Below, in pieces: positions 54,659-63,403 of a stretch of 64,000 nt of DNA. This stretch comes from JACNLN01 sp964626495. GTDB lineage: Bacteria; Fidelibacterota; Marinisomatia; Marinisomatales; CAZVFT01. The stretch spans positions 1 to 64,000 of the forward strand of contig CAZVFT010000001.1 in NCBI GenBank assembly GCA_964626495.1, given 5' to 3'. The stretch's first letter is position 1. Each line of letters opens with the position of its first letter. A model generated the notes under the pieces. The model was not told the DNA's origin, did not search any database, and was given only the letters and a program-made list of their open reading frames with translations. Made by a program: the position numbers and the translations under genes.

Positions 54659-55236
54659 AACTTAATTTTCTTTAAAAATCTGTGAAAAACAGGGTGTTTT
54701 ATTTTTTTGCTCATTTCTAAAAACTTTTTGTAATTAATCTCGTCCAGAAAAAGCTCATCATAATTTACTGAAATCCATCCCAAACTCATAAAATAGAGCG
54801 AATCTATCAGTGCCTTTTCAGGTAAAGCAATTAAAAATCCTTCCACTTTTTGATATCCCCAAAAATAATCTAGTGAAATATGTGAATAGGTAAAGGATTT
54901 TTTATCAAACTTTATTTTTTTTGTCAGTTTAGGACTGACTGAAGTAATCTCATATGGTACCTGAACAAGGATACCATAGAAAGTTAAAGCTGAAGCCAAA
55001 GAAACATAAGAGGGCTGATATATAGAATTGGCTAACTCAAAATCTGATGGGGGATTAAAAGTCAAATAATAAACACCTTTTATTGTTCTTTTTAATATCT
55101 CCGCTTTTATTAAAGATTCTATTTTTTTATATGCTGTGTTATCTTTCTCAATATCTAAAACAGTTTTTATTTCAGAAAGATTGAAAATTTTCTTCCCCGA
55201 ATTTTGTAAAATTTTAACTGCTTCTATATTTTTCAT
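54655..55236 (-). CDS. AbiEi-type antitoxin with winged helix
   Basis: The 193-residue protein fits AbiEi antitoxins: an N-terminal winged-helix DNA-binding region (about 1-60, ILQNSGKKIFNLSEIKTVLD, then KIESLIKAEILKRTIKGVYYL) and a C-terminal domain with SYVSLASALTFYGI and ALIDSLYF. Such proteins block the toxin and repress their own promoter through palindromes. A perfect IR sits 11 bases upstream of the ATG. The pair with the toxin is AT-rich and close to repeat debris, consistent with transfer, though the age of the event is unknown. Confidence 0.86.
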   Translation of the reverse strand: MKNIEAVKILQNSGKKIFNLSEIKTVLDIEKDNTAYKKIESLIKAEILKRTIKGVYYLTFNPPSDFELANSIYQPSYVSLASALTFYGILVQVPYEITSVSPKLTKKIKFDKKSFTYSHISLDYFWGYQKVEGFLIALPEKALIDSLYFMSLGWISVNYDELFLDEINYKKFLEMSKKIKHPVFHRFLKKIKL

Positions 55237-55247
55237 ATTTTATACTT

Positions 55248-55267
55248 CCTGTATAAACTTATACAGG
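55248..55267 (-). promoter_or_regulatory. Palindromic operator of the AbiE operon
   Basis: CCTGTATAA (55248-55256) and TTATACAGG (55259-55267) form a perfect 9+2+9 inverted repeat. It ends in the AGGAAG that serves as ribosome-binding site of the antitoxin gene. AbiEi binding here would repress the operon. Confidence 0.6.
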
Positions 55268-55640
55268 ACAAATAAAACATTCAATCCCTTTTTTATTCGT
55301 CTCAAAATTTTTTCTTTAAAACTTGAGTCCACTCCGAAAAGGTGTTCAAGTTGTTTTTTCTATCGATTACAAAAACCATTAAAATGGTTCCGAATCCTTG
55401 TAACTTACTGGTAACTCACGACTTTCCCGAAGGGACGGTTTTTTCGCTTTGAAATTGACTTTCTGGACTGGACTCAAACTTAAAAAACCATTTTTTGTCA
55501 CTATAACCTGCTTACACCAATCTTTTTGTCATTTCTAAACCCTCCTCTGATGGATCAGTATCATATATCTTTACCTATTAAACGACCATATTAATAACGT
55601 AAAATTTTTCTAAATTTTGGGCAAAACAAAAGGAGCTTAT
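55268..55640. other. Intergenic region upstream of the aldo/keto reductase
   Basis: No gene is supported. A nine-base inverted repeat TTGAGTCCA (55323-55331) and TGGACTCAA (55469-55477) flanks about 137 bases. The region contains T-rich runs and no clear promoter. The Shine-Dalgarno AAAGGAG for the reductase is at its right end. Confidence 0.4.
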
Positions 55641-56627
55641 ATGCAACAAATTGTGTTAGGGCGTACAAACCGAAAAGTGTCCGCCATCAGTCTGGGTACT
55701 TGGTCACATGGCGGGGCTAATATTGTTAAGGGGGCTTCTGTAGGATGGGCGAATCAGAAGGATGAAGATTCCAGAAATGTGCTTATCCAGGCGTGGAAAT
55801 CCGGCATAAATCACTGGGATACAGCGGATGTCTACGGTAGTGGAAGGTCAGAAAAAATCATCGGATCTGTCTGGGGTGCTGTTCCCAGAGATGAAATTTT
55901 CCTGGCTACCAAGGTGGGGTGGGATATGGGCTCCTATCCTCATTACTATCACCCCGAGCACATGAGGAATCAACTGAAAACGTCTCTTAAAAACCTGAAA
56001 ACGGAAGTTATTGATTTGTATTATATGCATCACTGCCATTTTGGGAAACAGGGAGAATTCTTTGATGAAGCTCTCGAAATGATGCACAGGTTTCGCGACG
56101 AGGGATACATTCAGTTCATTGGAATCTCCGATTGGAATCTGCACAATATTATGACCTATATCGACCGCGCAAACCCGGATGTGGTTCAGCCATACCGGAA
56201 TGTTATGGATGATAAGTACGAACAGAGTGGACTAAGAGAATGGATCGATAATCATAATGCTGGAGTATGTTTTTTCTCGCCCCTCAAACACGGATTGCTC
56301 ACAGGGAAATACCAAAAACCGGTTGTATTTCCATCAGGTGATTTTCGATCCAATATTGCAGATTTCAGAAAACCTGAAATCATTAAAAGAATGCAAAAAA
56401 TTCGCAAATTGCTGGAAGAACGATTTTCAGATCACACTCATCCTGTAATGCACGGTATTGTAGATGCTCTTTTAACAAATACCCCGACAGGATGCGTTTT
56501 GCTTGGACAACGGAATCTCTCACAGGTCAGTGCGGCAGCAACCCTGGGTCAGTCATTAAGCCAGGAGGATGCTAAGTGGGTAAAAGCCCTGTATGGAACG
56601 GGGAATTATAGAGATTCCCTTTTGTAA
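55641..56627 (+). CDS. Aldo/keto reductase
   Basis: About 328 residues from the ATG at 55641 with AAGGAG upstream; a TTG eight codons earlier has no such signal. The TIM-barrel NADPH oxidoreductase shows SLGTWSHGG, NHWDTADVYGSGRSEKIIG with the catalytic Asp and Tyr, FLATKVGW with the Lys, and LYYMHHCH where His completes the tetrad. LLGQRNLSQV resembles the family's NADPH-binding end. Substrate (sugar, aldehyde or xenobiotic) cannot be judged. It is a single gene between the AbiE pair and the nuoB pair. Confidence 0.92.
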   Translation: MQQIVLGRTNRKVSAISLGTWSHGGANIVKGASVGWANQKDEDSRNVLIQAWKSGINHWDTADVYGSGRSEKIIGSVWGAVPRDEIFLATKVGWDMGSYPHYYHPEHMRNQLKTSLKNLKTEVIDLYYMHHCHFGKQGEFFDEALEMMHRFRDEGYIQFIGISDWNLHNIMTYIDRANPDVVQPYRNVMDDKYEQSGLREWIDNHNAGVCFFSPLKHGLLTGKYQKPVVFPSGDFRSNIADFRKPEIIKRMQKIRKLLEERFSDHTHPVMHGIVDALLTNTPTGCVLLGQRNLSQVSAAATLGQSLSQEDAKWVKALYGTGNYRDSLL

Positions 56628-56774
56628 ATCTGTCTGGAGCAGCCATCAAATGAGCTTAACTATTTTCTATAGGGGCAATCAAAACAGGAACTCAAAGAAG
56701 TTTTGACAATAATTTATCGTTTGTAAATTCGACCTTTCATAAAAGCCCAAAATTTTTAGGCAGGAGTAACTTTT

Positions 56775-57023
56775 ATGTGCGAAAATAAAATGAATAGATA
56801 TTTAATCACTATGAGGTGGTACGTTGAAACTGACGAGGAGCTTGTCCCCGGCGCAAAGGAAACAGATGAGAAACTTCTGGATGTGTTACGCCATCGAGAA
56901 AACGGAACTCCCTGTTGCAATATCTGTCCTACCCGAAAAAATGAAGGATATGCCATTTTGAAGTACCACGATTTTATGGGCAAAAAGCCTGTGTATATTT
57001 CCACTGAAAAAATAAAGGATTAA
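56775..57023 (+). CDS. Small cysteine-containing protein upstream of nuoB
   Basis: I do not recognise this 82-residue protein. It is polar, without signal or membrane segment. Cysteines are at residue 2 and in [10 protein letters not shown] (about 46-55), a CC-x2-C arrangement that could bind metal or a cluster. It ends two bases before the nuoB start codon options, so the two genes are almost certainly one transcript. GGCAGGAG lies 11-18 bases before the ATG. It could be an accessory protein to the NuoB homolog. Confidence 0.7.
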   Translation: MCENKMNRYLITMRWYVETDEELVPGAKETDEKLLDVLRHRENGTPCCNICPTRKNEGYAILKYHDFMGKKPVYISTEKIKD

Positions 57024-57028
57024 CAGTG

Positions 57029-57577
57029 ATGTCATCGGATATTTCGAGTAAAGATGGATTGGGCAATATTATTGTTGCTCCATTAAACAAACTATTTAAC
57101 TGGGCACGTTCTACATCTCCGTGGTACTTTCAATTTGGGCTGGCATGTTGTGCCATTGAGATGATGGCAACAGCCGCCTCACGTCACGATTTGGAGCGGA
57201 TCGGGATGATGCCACGCTCTTCACCTCGTCAGGCGGATGTGATGATTGTGTCTGGAACGGTTACTATGAAGATGGCTCTCAGAATCAAACGCCTTTACGA
57301 ACAGATGGCAGAGCCCAAATACGTTATTGCTATGGGAAGCTGTGCCACCAGCGGGGGACCATACTGCCAGTACGGATACCATGTGCTGAAAGGTGTTGAT
57401 CTCGTGGTGCCGGTGGATGTCTATATTCCGGGCTGTCCCCCCAGACCGGAAGCTCTTATAGAAGGATTGCTGAAGCTACAGGAAAAAATTAGACACGAAC
57501 GCCCCGTTCAAGATACAATATCAAAAAACCTGAAAGAGTTAGTAAGCAGGAAAAAGAAACAGGAAGCCACAACGTAA
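57029..57577 (+). CDS. nuoB: NuoB-type [4Fe-4S] subunit of complex I/hydrogenase family
   Basis: The 182-residue protein has all four N2-cluster ligands of NuoB/20-kDa subunits: C40 and C41 in [11 protein letters not shown]105 in [10 protein letters not shown] and C136 in [37 protein letters not shown] is also typical. A GTG three bases before the ATG is an alternative start. In respiratory complex I this subunit sits at the quinone site with NuoD. Here no nuoA, C or D follows; the next gene is on the other strand. It may serve complex I genes elsewhere in the chromosome or another complex. Confidence 0.93.
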   Translation: MSSDISSKDGLGNIIVAPLNKLFNWARSTSPWYFQFGLACCAIEMMATAASRHDLERIGMMPRSSPRQADVMIVSGTVTMKMALRIKRLYEQMAEPKYVIAMGSCATSGGPYCQYGYHVLKGVDLVVPVDVYIPGCPPRPEALIEGLLKLQEKIRHERPVQDTISKNLKELVSRKKKQEATT

Positions 57578-57612
57578 TCGGACTCTGGGAACGAAACTTC
57601 CTGGTAGAATTT

Positions 57613-58338
57613 TCATTTTTTTATTGTACCCGCCATTTTAACAAGCCACCTAAAAAGACGTATCTGCTCATCACTTTCGGGCATAAGTTCAGGATGCCAC
57701 TGAATAGCGATGAAGGCTTCTGGGGTTCTTTCATCTTCAATTACTTCTACCAAACCGTCGCTGCTCCAGCCGACAGCTTTCAAGCCACGTCCAAGCTTTC
57801 GAATGCCCTGATGGTGGGTACTGGATACAGAGGGGTGACGGACTTTCATTACCTGATGCACAAGACTTCCAGATTCAAGATTTACCGTATGGATTGAAAA
57901 TTTGCCGTTGACCACGTCATGTTCAATATCGCTTTCCAGCTGACTCGGGATATCTTCGTATAGAGATCCGCCATAGATCACATTTATGTGCTGAAAGCCG
58001 GCACAAATTGCCAAGATTGGTTTCCCCTGTTGTTTGATTTCGAGGAAAAGAGTGCGATCAAATAACTCCCGCTTTGGGTGCATAATTTCACCTGTAAGTA
58101 GTTCAGGATGCTTGCCGTTATAGTGCTTATTGGAAAGATCGGGTCCGCCAACCATTACCAGTCCATCAATTCTATCCACAATTTCCCTCATGGGGCAACC
58201 GTTCGTGGGATAGTGCAAAGTAACTGGCGTTCCACCTGCATTCCAGACAGCGTTGGAGTAGAGTTCCTTTGTAGCGTGCCAGTAGAATTGATTTCTCTCA
58301 AAATAGTGGGGATTAATACCAATCAAAGGTTTGTCCAT
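57613..58338 (-). CDS. Class I glutamine amidotransferase-like hydrolase (peptidase C26/PuuD-like)
   Basis: The 241-residue protein matches gamma-glutamyl-gamma-aminobutyrate hydrolase/peptidase C26. The nucleophile elbow is LAICAGFQHINV with Cys about 112, and the catalytic His lies in AIQWHPEL near 216, followed by a late Glu. GLVMVGGPDLSNKHY and SSTHHQGIRKLG are family stretches. Such enzymes hydrolyse gamma-glutamyl amides in the cytosol. The substrate, for example gamma-glutamyl-GABA, is not provable. It converges on nuoB and stands alone. Confidence 0.87.
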   Translation of the reverse strand: MDKPLIGINPHYFERNQFYWHATKELYSNAVWNAGGTPVTLHYPTNGCPMREIVDRIDGLVMVGGPDLSNKHYNGKHPELLTGEIMHPKRELFDRTLFLEIKQQGKPILAICAGFQHINVIYGGSLYEDIPSQLESDIEHDVVNGKFSIHTVNLESGSLVHQVMKVRHPSVSSTHHQGIRKLGRGLKAVGWSSDGLVEVIEDERTPEAFIAIQWHPELMPESDEQIRLFRWLVKMAGTIKK

Positions 58339-58430
58339 ATTTTCTTTCCTTTGTTATCAATGCTTTGTGCTGCTTAGCGGGCTCCCCCATCAGCTTAAAG
58401 GGCCTCCTTTGATCCGCAAGATCTACCTCG

Positions 58431-58454
58431 ACCCATAGGGTTTCTCCAGTGGAG
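58431..58454. repeat. Short hairpin repeats ACCC/GGGT and CTCC/GGAG
   Basis: ACCC-ATA-GGGT (58431-58441) and CTCC-AGT-GGAG (58444-58454) stand side by side in the gap between the amidotransferase start and the sdhB stop. The same two hairpin types recur at 62443-62465. Confidence 0.45.
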
Positions 58455-58556
58455 TCCTGCGTGACCTGTGGAGGAGGAGTGGGTGACGAATAATTCAGTT
58501 ATAAAAAGTAATTCAGGTTAGAATTAATGAGTTCGTTTTCAATGTTTGAGGGAAAC

Positions 58557-58576
58557 AAACTTTGCTCTTAAAGTTT
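58557..58576 (-). terminator. Possible weak terminator after the sdh/frd operon
   Basis: AAACTTT and AAAGTTT form a seven-base AT stem with a six-base loop on the minus strand, followed by GTTT, 14 bases after the sdhB stop. The T-run is short. Confidence 0.35.
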
Positions 58577-58589
58577 AGTGGCACTATTT

Positions 58590-59333
58590 TTATGATTTAA
58601 AACCACCAAATGTTTTCAAAGTCATTCCTGTCATCTTTTGGCGAATGTGGGCAAACACCTCAAGAAGCGGAAGGTCTTTTGGACAAACATCATCACAAGC
58701 CATCATACCAAAACATCCGAATATCCCTTCATCGGTGGATATCAGTTCAAACCACTCTTCATTTCCTCTATGGTCGCGGGGGTCGATTAAAAATCGGCCA
58801 ATGCGATTCAGTCCAGCAGCCCCCAAGAACTCTGGAAAAACCTGTGCGGTGGCACAACCGGCGATACAACAACCACACTCAATGCATCGTTCGGATTCAT
58901 AAATTTCATTTGCGAGAACATTGTCCATTCGCTCCTCTTCGGCTATGGGATCAAACTTTGTTTCTGTATGAATCCAGGACTCCACCCGTTCAGCCATTTC
59001 TCTGAACCAGATACCGGTATCCACCGACAGGTCACCCAACAACTTGAAAAACGGAAGGGGGAACAGTTCAATGGTGTCAGGTAGATCCGACGTTAGAGTT
59101 CGGCATGCCAGTGTGGGTCTTCCGTTAATGACCATCCCACAGGAACCACAAATTCCAGCCCGACAAACAAAATCGAACATCAGATCAGGTGCCTGTTCCT
59201 CCCGGATTTTACTAAGCGCCGTAAACAAATTCAGCCTTGGGGTCTCCTCTATATAAAATGTATCAATATGAGGTGTGTCGTTTTCTATTGTTGGATTGTA
59301 TCGAAAAATGTTAAAATTTAATGTCCGTCCCAT
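58590..59333 (-). CDS. sdhB: Succinate dehydrogenase/fumarate reductase iron-sulfur subunit
   Basis: About 247 residues from the ATG at 59333, with GGAAGGAGG upstream. The [2Fe-2S] ligands are C57, C62, C65 and C77 (FVCRAGICGSCG ... TLAC). The ferredoxin part has ERCIECGCCIAGC for the [4Fe-4S] and CFGMMACDDVCP for the [3Fe-4S] cluster. It passes electrons between the flavoprotein and the membrane heme subunit. Its ATG overlaps the sdhA stop by one base. Frd or Sdh direction cannot be set from sequence. Confidence 0.95.
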   Translation of the reverse strand: MGRTLNFNIFRYNPTIENDTPHIDTFYIEETPRLNLFTALSKIREEQAPDLMFDFVCRAGICGSCGMVINGRPTLACRTLTSDLPDTIELFPLPFFKLLGDLSVDTGIWFREMAERVESWIHTETKFDPIAEEERMDNVLANEIYESERCIECGCCIAGCATAQVFPEFLGAAGLNRIGRFLIDPRDHRGNEEWFELISTDEGIFGCFGMMACDDVCPKDLPLLEVFAHIRQKMTGMTLKTFGGFKS

Positions 59334-61264
59334 TACTCTACCTCCTTCCAAGCTTCTTTTGGAAGTCTTGTTCCTGTTGATTCCACAGGTTTAAGTCGCC
59401 CCTTTACTGCCTGATCCCGATCCACGCTATTATTGTATTCCTCAGTGTCTATCTTCATAGGAATCTGTTCTCCACCCCCGTAACCCCGATCGCCGGGCGG
59501 CAAATCAAGAACACCAACCATTTCGTAGTCAAACACCGGTTCTTCTGCCCCTTCTGGCCAGCGAGACAGGGTACGATTGAGCCAGTTGGCATCATCTCTT
59601 GCGGGATAGTCCTCACGATAATGAGCTCCGCGAGATTCCGTTCGATTAAGGGCGCCCATAGCAATTATCAGCGCTTGCTTCGCTTTTCCTTCTATCCGAA
59701 GTGCCGATGACAGCTCAGGGTTCATAGCCGATGAGGATGTACGTACTTTGACATTTTTTGTCCGCTTCACAACCTCTTTCAATTTAGCTACCCCCTCGTC
59801 CAATTCCTCCCCATTCCGGAAGATACCCACATTGTGGTGTAGGACGTCTGCTATTTCATTCTCGAGTTGATAAACATTTTCATTCCCCGAACCATTCAGG
59901 AGCTGAGCTATTTTATCAAGTTCCTTCTGTACAAAGGCTCCTGCCAGTGCAACATCAGTTTTTAAAGATGTATTCTTTGTGTATTCAGTGACATATTTTC
60001 CGACAATCATTCCAGCTACCACTGTTTCTGCAAGAGAGTTACCACCAAGCCGATTAAATCCGTGCATATCCCAATTTGCCACCTCGCCAGCAGCGAATAG
60101 CCCCTCCATGTTGTACGCATGACCATCCTTGTTTACCCGAATGCCTCCCATAGAATAGTGCTGAGTCGGTCGAACGGGAACCAGCTCCTTGATGGGATTA
60201 ACGCCGATAAAGTACATACAGATATCATATACCTCTCTCAATTTGGTCTTCAAGTGTTCTTCACCCAGGTGGCGCAGATCCAACCAGAGATGATCTCCAT
60301 AGGGTGATTTTACCCCTTTCCCCTTTTTGATATGTTCCATCATCCTGCGTGAGACCACATCACGGGAAGCCAATTCCTGTTTTTCCGGTTCATAGTCGGG
60401 CATAAAACGATATTCATCTACATCCAGCAGGGTGCCGCCATCACCACGACACCCTTCTGTTACCAGAATATCAGTAGGTACAATGCCCGTGGGATGAAAC
60501 TGGACAGCTTCCATGTTTGCCAGTGGAACGATGCCCGTTTGAAGAGCCAGCCAGCTCCCCGTTCCTTCATTAATGACAGCATTAGTGGAAATTCCGTATA
60601 ATCGTCCGTAACCGCCAGTGGCAAGCACGGTGGACTTAGAAAGATACACTACAATTTCACCATCTCTCAGGGAGCGGGTGACAGCTCCAAGGCACCGCCC
60701 ACCATCGTGAATCAATCGCAACGCCTCCATACGGTCGTGGACATCAATTCCGAGCTGGACTGCCATATTATCCATCGTATACAGAACGGTATGGCCTGTA
60801 CCGTCGGCTGTATAGCATGTGCGCCACTTAGCCGTTCCACCAAATGCCCTGGCTGTGATGAGTCCCTCTTTCTCATAATCCTCTTCAATGCGTGTCTTTT
60901 TGCTTTTAATAAAAACATCTTGGGGACCGCCAACTACTCTGTTCCATGGAACGCCATAGTGTGCCATTTCGCGCATGGCAATGGGGGCATTATCCACAAA
61001 AATACGAGCCACTTCCTGATCGCAGCCCCAGTCGGACCCACGAACAGTATCCAGCCAGTGAATGGTGGGATTGTCGCCCTTCCCCATGATGGAATTTCCC
61101 AGAGATGCCTGCATCCCACCCTGAGCTGCTGCAGAATGGCTCCGTCGAGGAGGTACCAATGACAACATTATCACATCCAAACCGTCTTTGGCGGTGGCGA
61201 TGGCTACCCGTTCTCCTGCCAAACCCGCACCTATGACCAATACATCTGTTGTAATTACTTTCAT
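59333..61264 (-). CDS. sdhA: Succinate dehydrogenase/fumarate reductase flavoprotein subunit
   Basis: About 643 residues from the ATG at 61264, with GGAAGGAG upstream. The FAD loop is VLVIGAGLAGERVAIAT, and His43 in RRSHSAAAQGGMQASLGN is the covalent FAD site, in a stretch close to Wolinella FrdA. Further marks are GSDWGCDQEVARIFVDNAP, EAVQFHPTGIVPTDILVTEGCRGDGG, HYSMGGIRVN and GEVANWDMHGFNRLGGNSLAE. It interconverts succinate and fumarate at the inner membrane. Start overlaps the sdhC stop (ATGA). Confidence 0.96.
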   Translation of the reverse strand: MKVITTDVLVIGAGLAGERVAIATAKDGLDVIMLSLVPPRRSHSAAAQGGMQASLGNSIMGKGDNPTIHWLDTVRGSDWGCDQEVARIFVDNAPIAMREMAHYGVPWNRVVGGPQDVFIKSKKTRIEEDYEKEGLITARAFGGTAKWRTCYTADGTGHTVLYTMDNMAVQLGIDVHDRMEALRLIHDGGRCLGAVTRSLRDGEIVVYLSKSTVLATGGYGRLYGISTNAVINEGTGSWLALQTGIVPLANMEAVQFHPTGIVPTDILVTEGCRGDGGTLLDVDEYRFMPDYEPEKQELASRDVVSRRMMEHIKKGKGVKSPYGDHLWLDLRHLGEEHLKTKLREVYDICMYFIGVNPIKELVPVRPTQHYSMGGIRVNKDGHAYNMEGLFAAGEVANWDMHGFNRLGGNSLAETVVAGMIVGKYVTEYTKNTSLKTDVALAGAFVQKELDKIAQLLNGSGNENVYQLENEIADVLHHNVGIFRNGEELDEGVAKLKEVVKRTKNVKVRTSSSAMNPELSSALRIEGKAKQALIIAMGALNRTESRGAHYREDYPARDDANWLNRTLSRWPEGAEEPVFDYEMVGVLDLPPGDRGYGGGEQIPMKIDTEEYNNSVDRDQAVKGRLKPVESTGTRLPKEAWKEVE

Positions 61265-62046
61265 AAGAGCACTCCTTCCCAGGGTCCTGCGAGTCCTACG
61301 ACTGTTGCAGCTCCTAAAATAATAAAAAACCATAACAAGAGATAAAAGACCACCTTAGCAGGTTTACGACCAAACCATGTGTTGGCGAGCCACTTTACTA
61401 ATAGCCGATACACGCCAATGGACATGTGGAAAACAACTGCTATCATAAGAATCGTATAGAGAATCCAAAGCCCGCTTTCTACACGGCTCGTTGCAATTTC
61501 TGCTGAAAGTCCATGCTCCTGCCCTGGAATTCCCATATCCGAAAAAATATTCCAGGCAACAAGCACCAGATGAAAGGCTCCAGCAGCAAGAACGATCATT
61601 CCGGTGCGAACCTGCCAAATCCACAGCGACGTCTCAAAATGATTTCGCAACCGCACATCGGACTTTGGTTGGGTCCAGCGCCTTTTTGATTTTTTAATGC
61701 TCAGCCCCAGTTCCATCATTCGTTTTCTCTCCCGAAGCTTTCCCGGGATCTTGCGGCTTGCCCAGACAAAGTGAACGAAAAAGAGGGTCATAATGATAAT
61801 TACCAGAGGTTGTGCAAGCGGTAGGGTTTTCTCTAAAAGCCCTGCAACAATATCATAAGCTTCTCTCCCAAAAAGTATGGAACTTTCGAAGAGTAAGTGT
61901 ACACAAATGAATATTGCCAGAATTGCGCCGGTTAATCCACTAATCCACTCCTCCCATATTGCTCTTCTGGCAAGGCGGTAAGCGTCACTTTCTCTACTTC
62001 GGCGGGATGCAGCTTCAGGATAAAGTTTGGTTTTTATGGTGGTCAT
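61261..62046 (-). CDS. sdhC: Succinate dehydrogenase/fumarate reductase cytochrome b subunit, dihaem type
   Basis: The 261-residue subunit has five predicted membrane helices and four helix-borne histidines, H50 (ICVHLLFES), H92 (FVHFVWASRKIP), H159 (FHLVLVAW) and H207 (FHMSIGVYRLLVKW), suited to bind two haems b. One long subunit instead of separate C and D is the Wolinella FrdC type. A hydrophilic stretch (about 103-138) joins helices two and three. It is the first gene of the C-A-B operon and exchanges electrons with quinone/quinol. Confidence 0.9.
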   Translation of the reverse strand: MTTIKTKLYPEAASRRSRESDAYRLARRAIWEEWISGLTGAILAIFICVHLLFESSILFGREAYDIVAGLLEKTLPLAQPLVIIIMTLFFVHFVWASRKIPGKLRERKRMMELGLSIKKSKRRWTQPKSDVRLRNHFETSLWIWQVRTGMIVLAAGAFHLVLVAWNIFSDMGIPGQEHGLSAEIATSRVESGLWILYTILMIAVVFHMSIGVYRLLVKWLANTWFGRKPAKVVFYLLLWFFIILGAATVVGLAGPWEGVLL

Positions 62047-62753
62047 AATGTAACTCCTGAAATGTGTTTAAATATGCGGGATAAAATTAAAACGTTTTAA
62101 TGCAATTCGCATTTAAAAAATTGCAACATTTACACTTATCAAGCATAGTTTTAGTGCCTTATTCGTTCATCAACCCCTTCCTCCTATGGAGGTGAAAGGT
62201 ATAAAGAACCTTAGCCCCGGCTGACCCAACCACGGTGAAGTCAACAGCAAGCCCACAAAATATTTATTAATACAGTTTTACTTAGAAAAAGAAGGGATGA
62301 TTTTTTATCAATATTTCTAACTTATCTATAACGGCAAGTTCCATCACTTCGACTTCATTTCGGCTTCGCTCAATACATTTACTCAGTACAAGATTATCAA
62401 TAATTCTTCATGTCTTGGTGACTTCCTCCACGGAGTCCCTGTGACCCAGAGGGTCTCCTTTGGAGGGAGTGGCGAATTACCTGGAGTAATGATTCATAGT
62501 TTAGTTTATTGCGGAAGAAACAAGAATTTGTTATCTAATTTAGCCTAAATTATTCACCGCAAGATTCGCAAAGAACCACTAAATGTTTGTATAACAGAAA
62601 GATAAAGCAAATTGAAATCCAATATTTCTGTGATGAAATATTTATATTGAATTCCTATTTTTTCCTTCGAGAAGCTTCGCGTTCTTAGTGGCTGATGAAT
62701 TAATAAAGTTAGATAATTTGTGAGAGGAATAACGTCTGTTTTTGTACGAGGAT
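62047..62753. repeat. Repeat-rich intergenic region upstream of sdhC
   Basis: No gene is supported in this 707-base stretch. It holds mini-hairpins CCTCC-TAT-GGAGG (62180-62192), CTCC-AC-GGAG (62426-62435), GACCC-AGA-GGGTC (62443-62455) and CTCC-TTT-GGAG (62455-62465), the latter two matching the array at 58431. It also holds a CTTCG/CTCAGTACAAG-like tract (62348-62392) resembling dispersed repeats. The sdhC promoter must lie near its left end. Confidence 0.45.
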
Positions 62754-63401
62754 TTACTTTAACCGGAAATTAACCGGGATGGATATCCAGACGCCAACGG
62801 CGCGATCTCTCTGTTTTGCAGGAATAAACTTAGTTTTTCTGATGGCGTCCATAGCTGCCTCATCCAAGCCGGTGTTTGGGATGCCTTTTAGGATAAGTGT
62901 TTCTGTTACTTTCCCATGTTTATTCACAAAGGCTTGAACCACTACCGTTCCTTCAATTCCCGCTTCTTGTGCAATTTCAGGGTAAATAATATTTCGCTGA
63001 ATGGCTGCATATCCACCGATGGGTACAGGGGGGTCATCGTATGGGATAAACTTAACTCTTGGACCCCCTTCAGAAGGAGGAGGTGGCGGGGCTTCCCACT
63101 CAAGGAATTCGTCGAATTCTGTCTCCTCGATGGTAACATCATCAGCGAGATCTTCACTTTCAGATTCTACAGGGATGGCGGGTCTTGACGGAGGTGGGGG
63201 AAGTTCAAACTGCTGTGTTTGGGGAATATCAAATTGTTCAATTTCAATGGAAATCTCTTTTTCGATAAATTGTTTTGGCACGAACCTTGGAAAAATCAGC
63301 AATAACACAATAAGGATGATAACACTGAGCAACAGGGCGTATCGTAGATTAATTGGGTAGTGGAGCTTTAAAGAAATATTGGGATTTTTGCGAATAATCA
63401 C
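62754..63401 (-). CDS. tonB: TonB family energy transducer
   Basis: The 215-residue protein starts at GTG (63401), two bases after the exbD stop. It has one N-terminal membrane helix (about 21-39), a proline-rich and acidic periplasmic stretch (PPPPSRPAIP, then APPPPPSEGG), and a TonB C-terminal domain: NIIYPEIAQEAGIEGTVVVQ, KHGKVTETLILKG, and AAMDAIRKTKFIPAKQRDRAVGVWISIPVNF. TonB conveys inner-membrane proton energy to outer-membrane transporters. The operon order ExbD-ExbD-TonB is visible here, and the expected ExbB would lie beyond the window. Confidence 0.93.
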   Translation of the reverse strand: MIIRKNPNISLKLHYPINLRYALLLSVIILIVLLLIFPRFVPKQFIEKEISIEIEQFDIPQTQQFELPPPPSRPAIPVESESEDLADDVTIEETEFDEFLEWEAPPPPPSEGGPRVKFIPYDDPPVPIGGYAAIQRNIIYPEIAQEAGIEGTVVVQAFVNKHGKVTETLILKGIPNTGLDEAAMDAIRKTKFIPAKQRDRAVGVWISIPVNFRLK

Positions 63402-63403
63402 GG

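Noticed and set aside
61265..61333. Longer N-terminus for the flavoprotein subunit
   Set aside because: It would overlap sdhC deeply; the ATG at 61264 is followed directly by the FAD-binding strand and has a strong Shine-Dalgarno.
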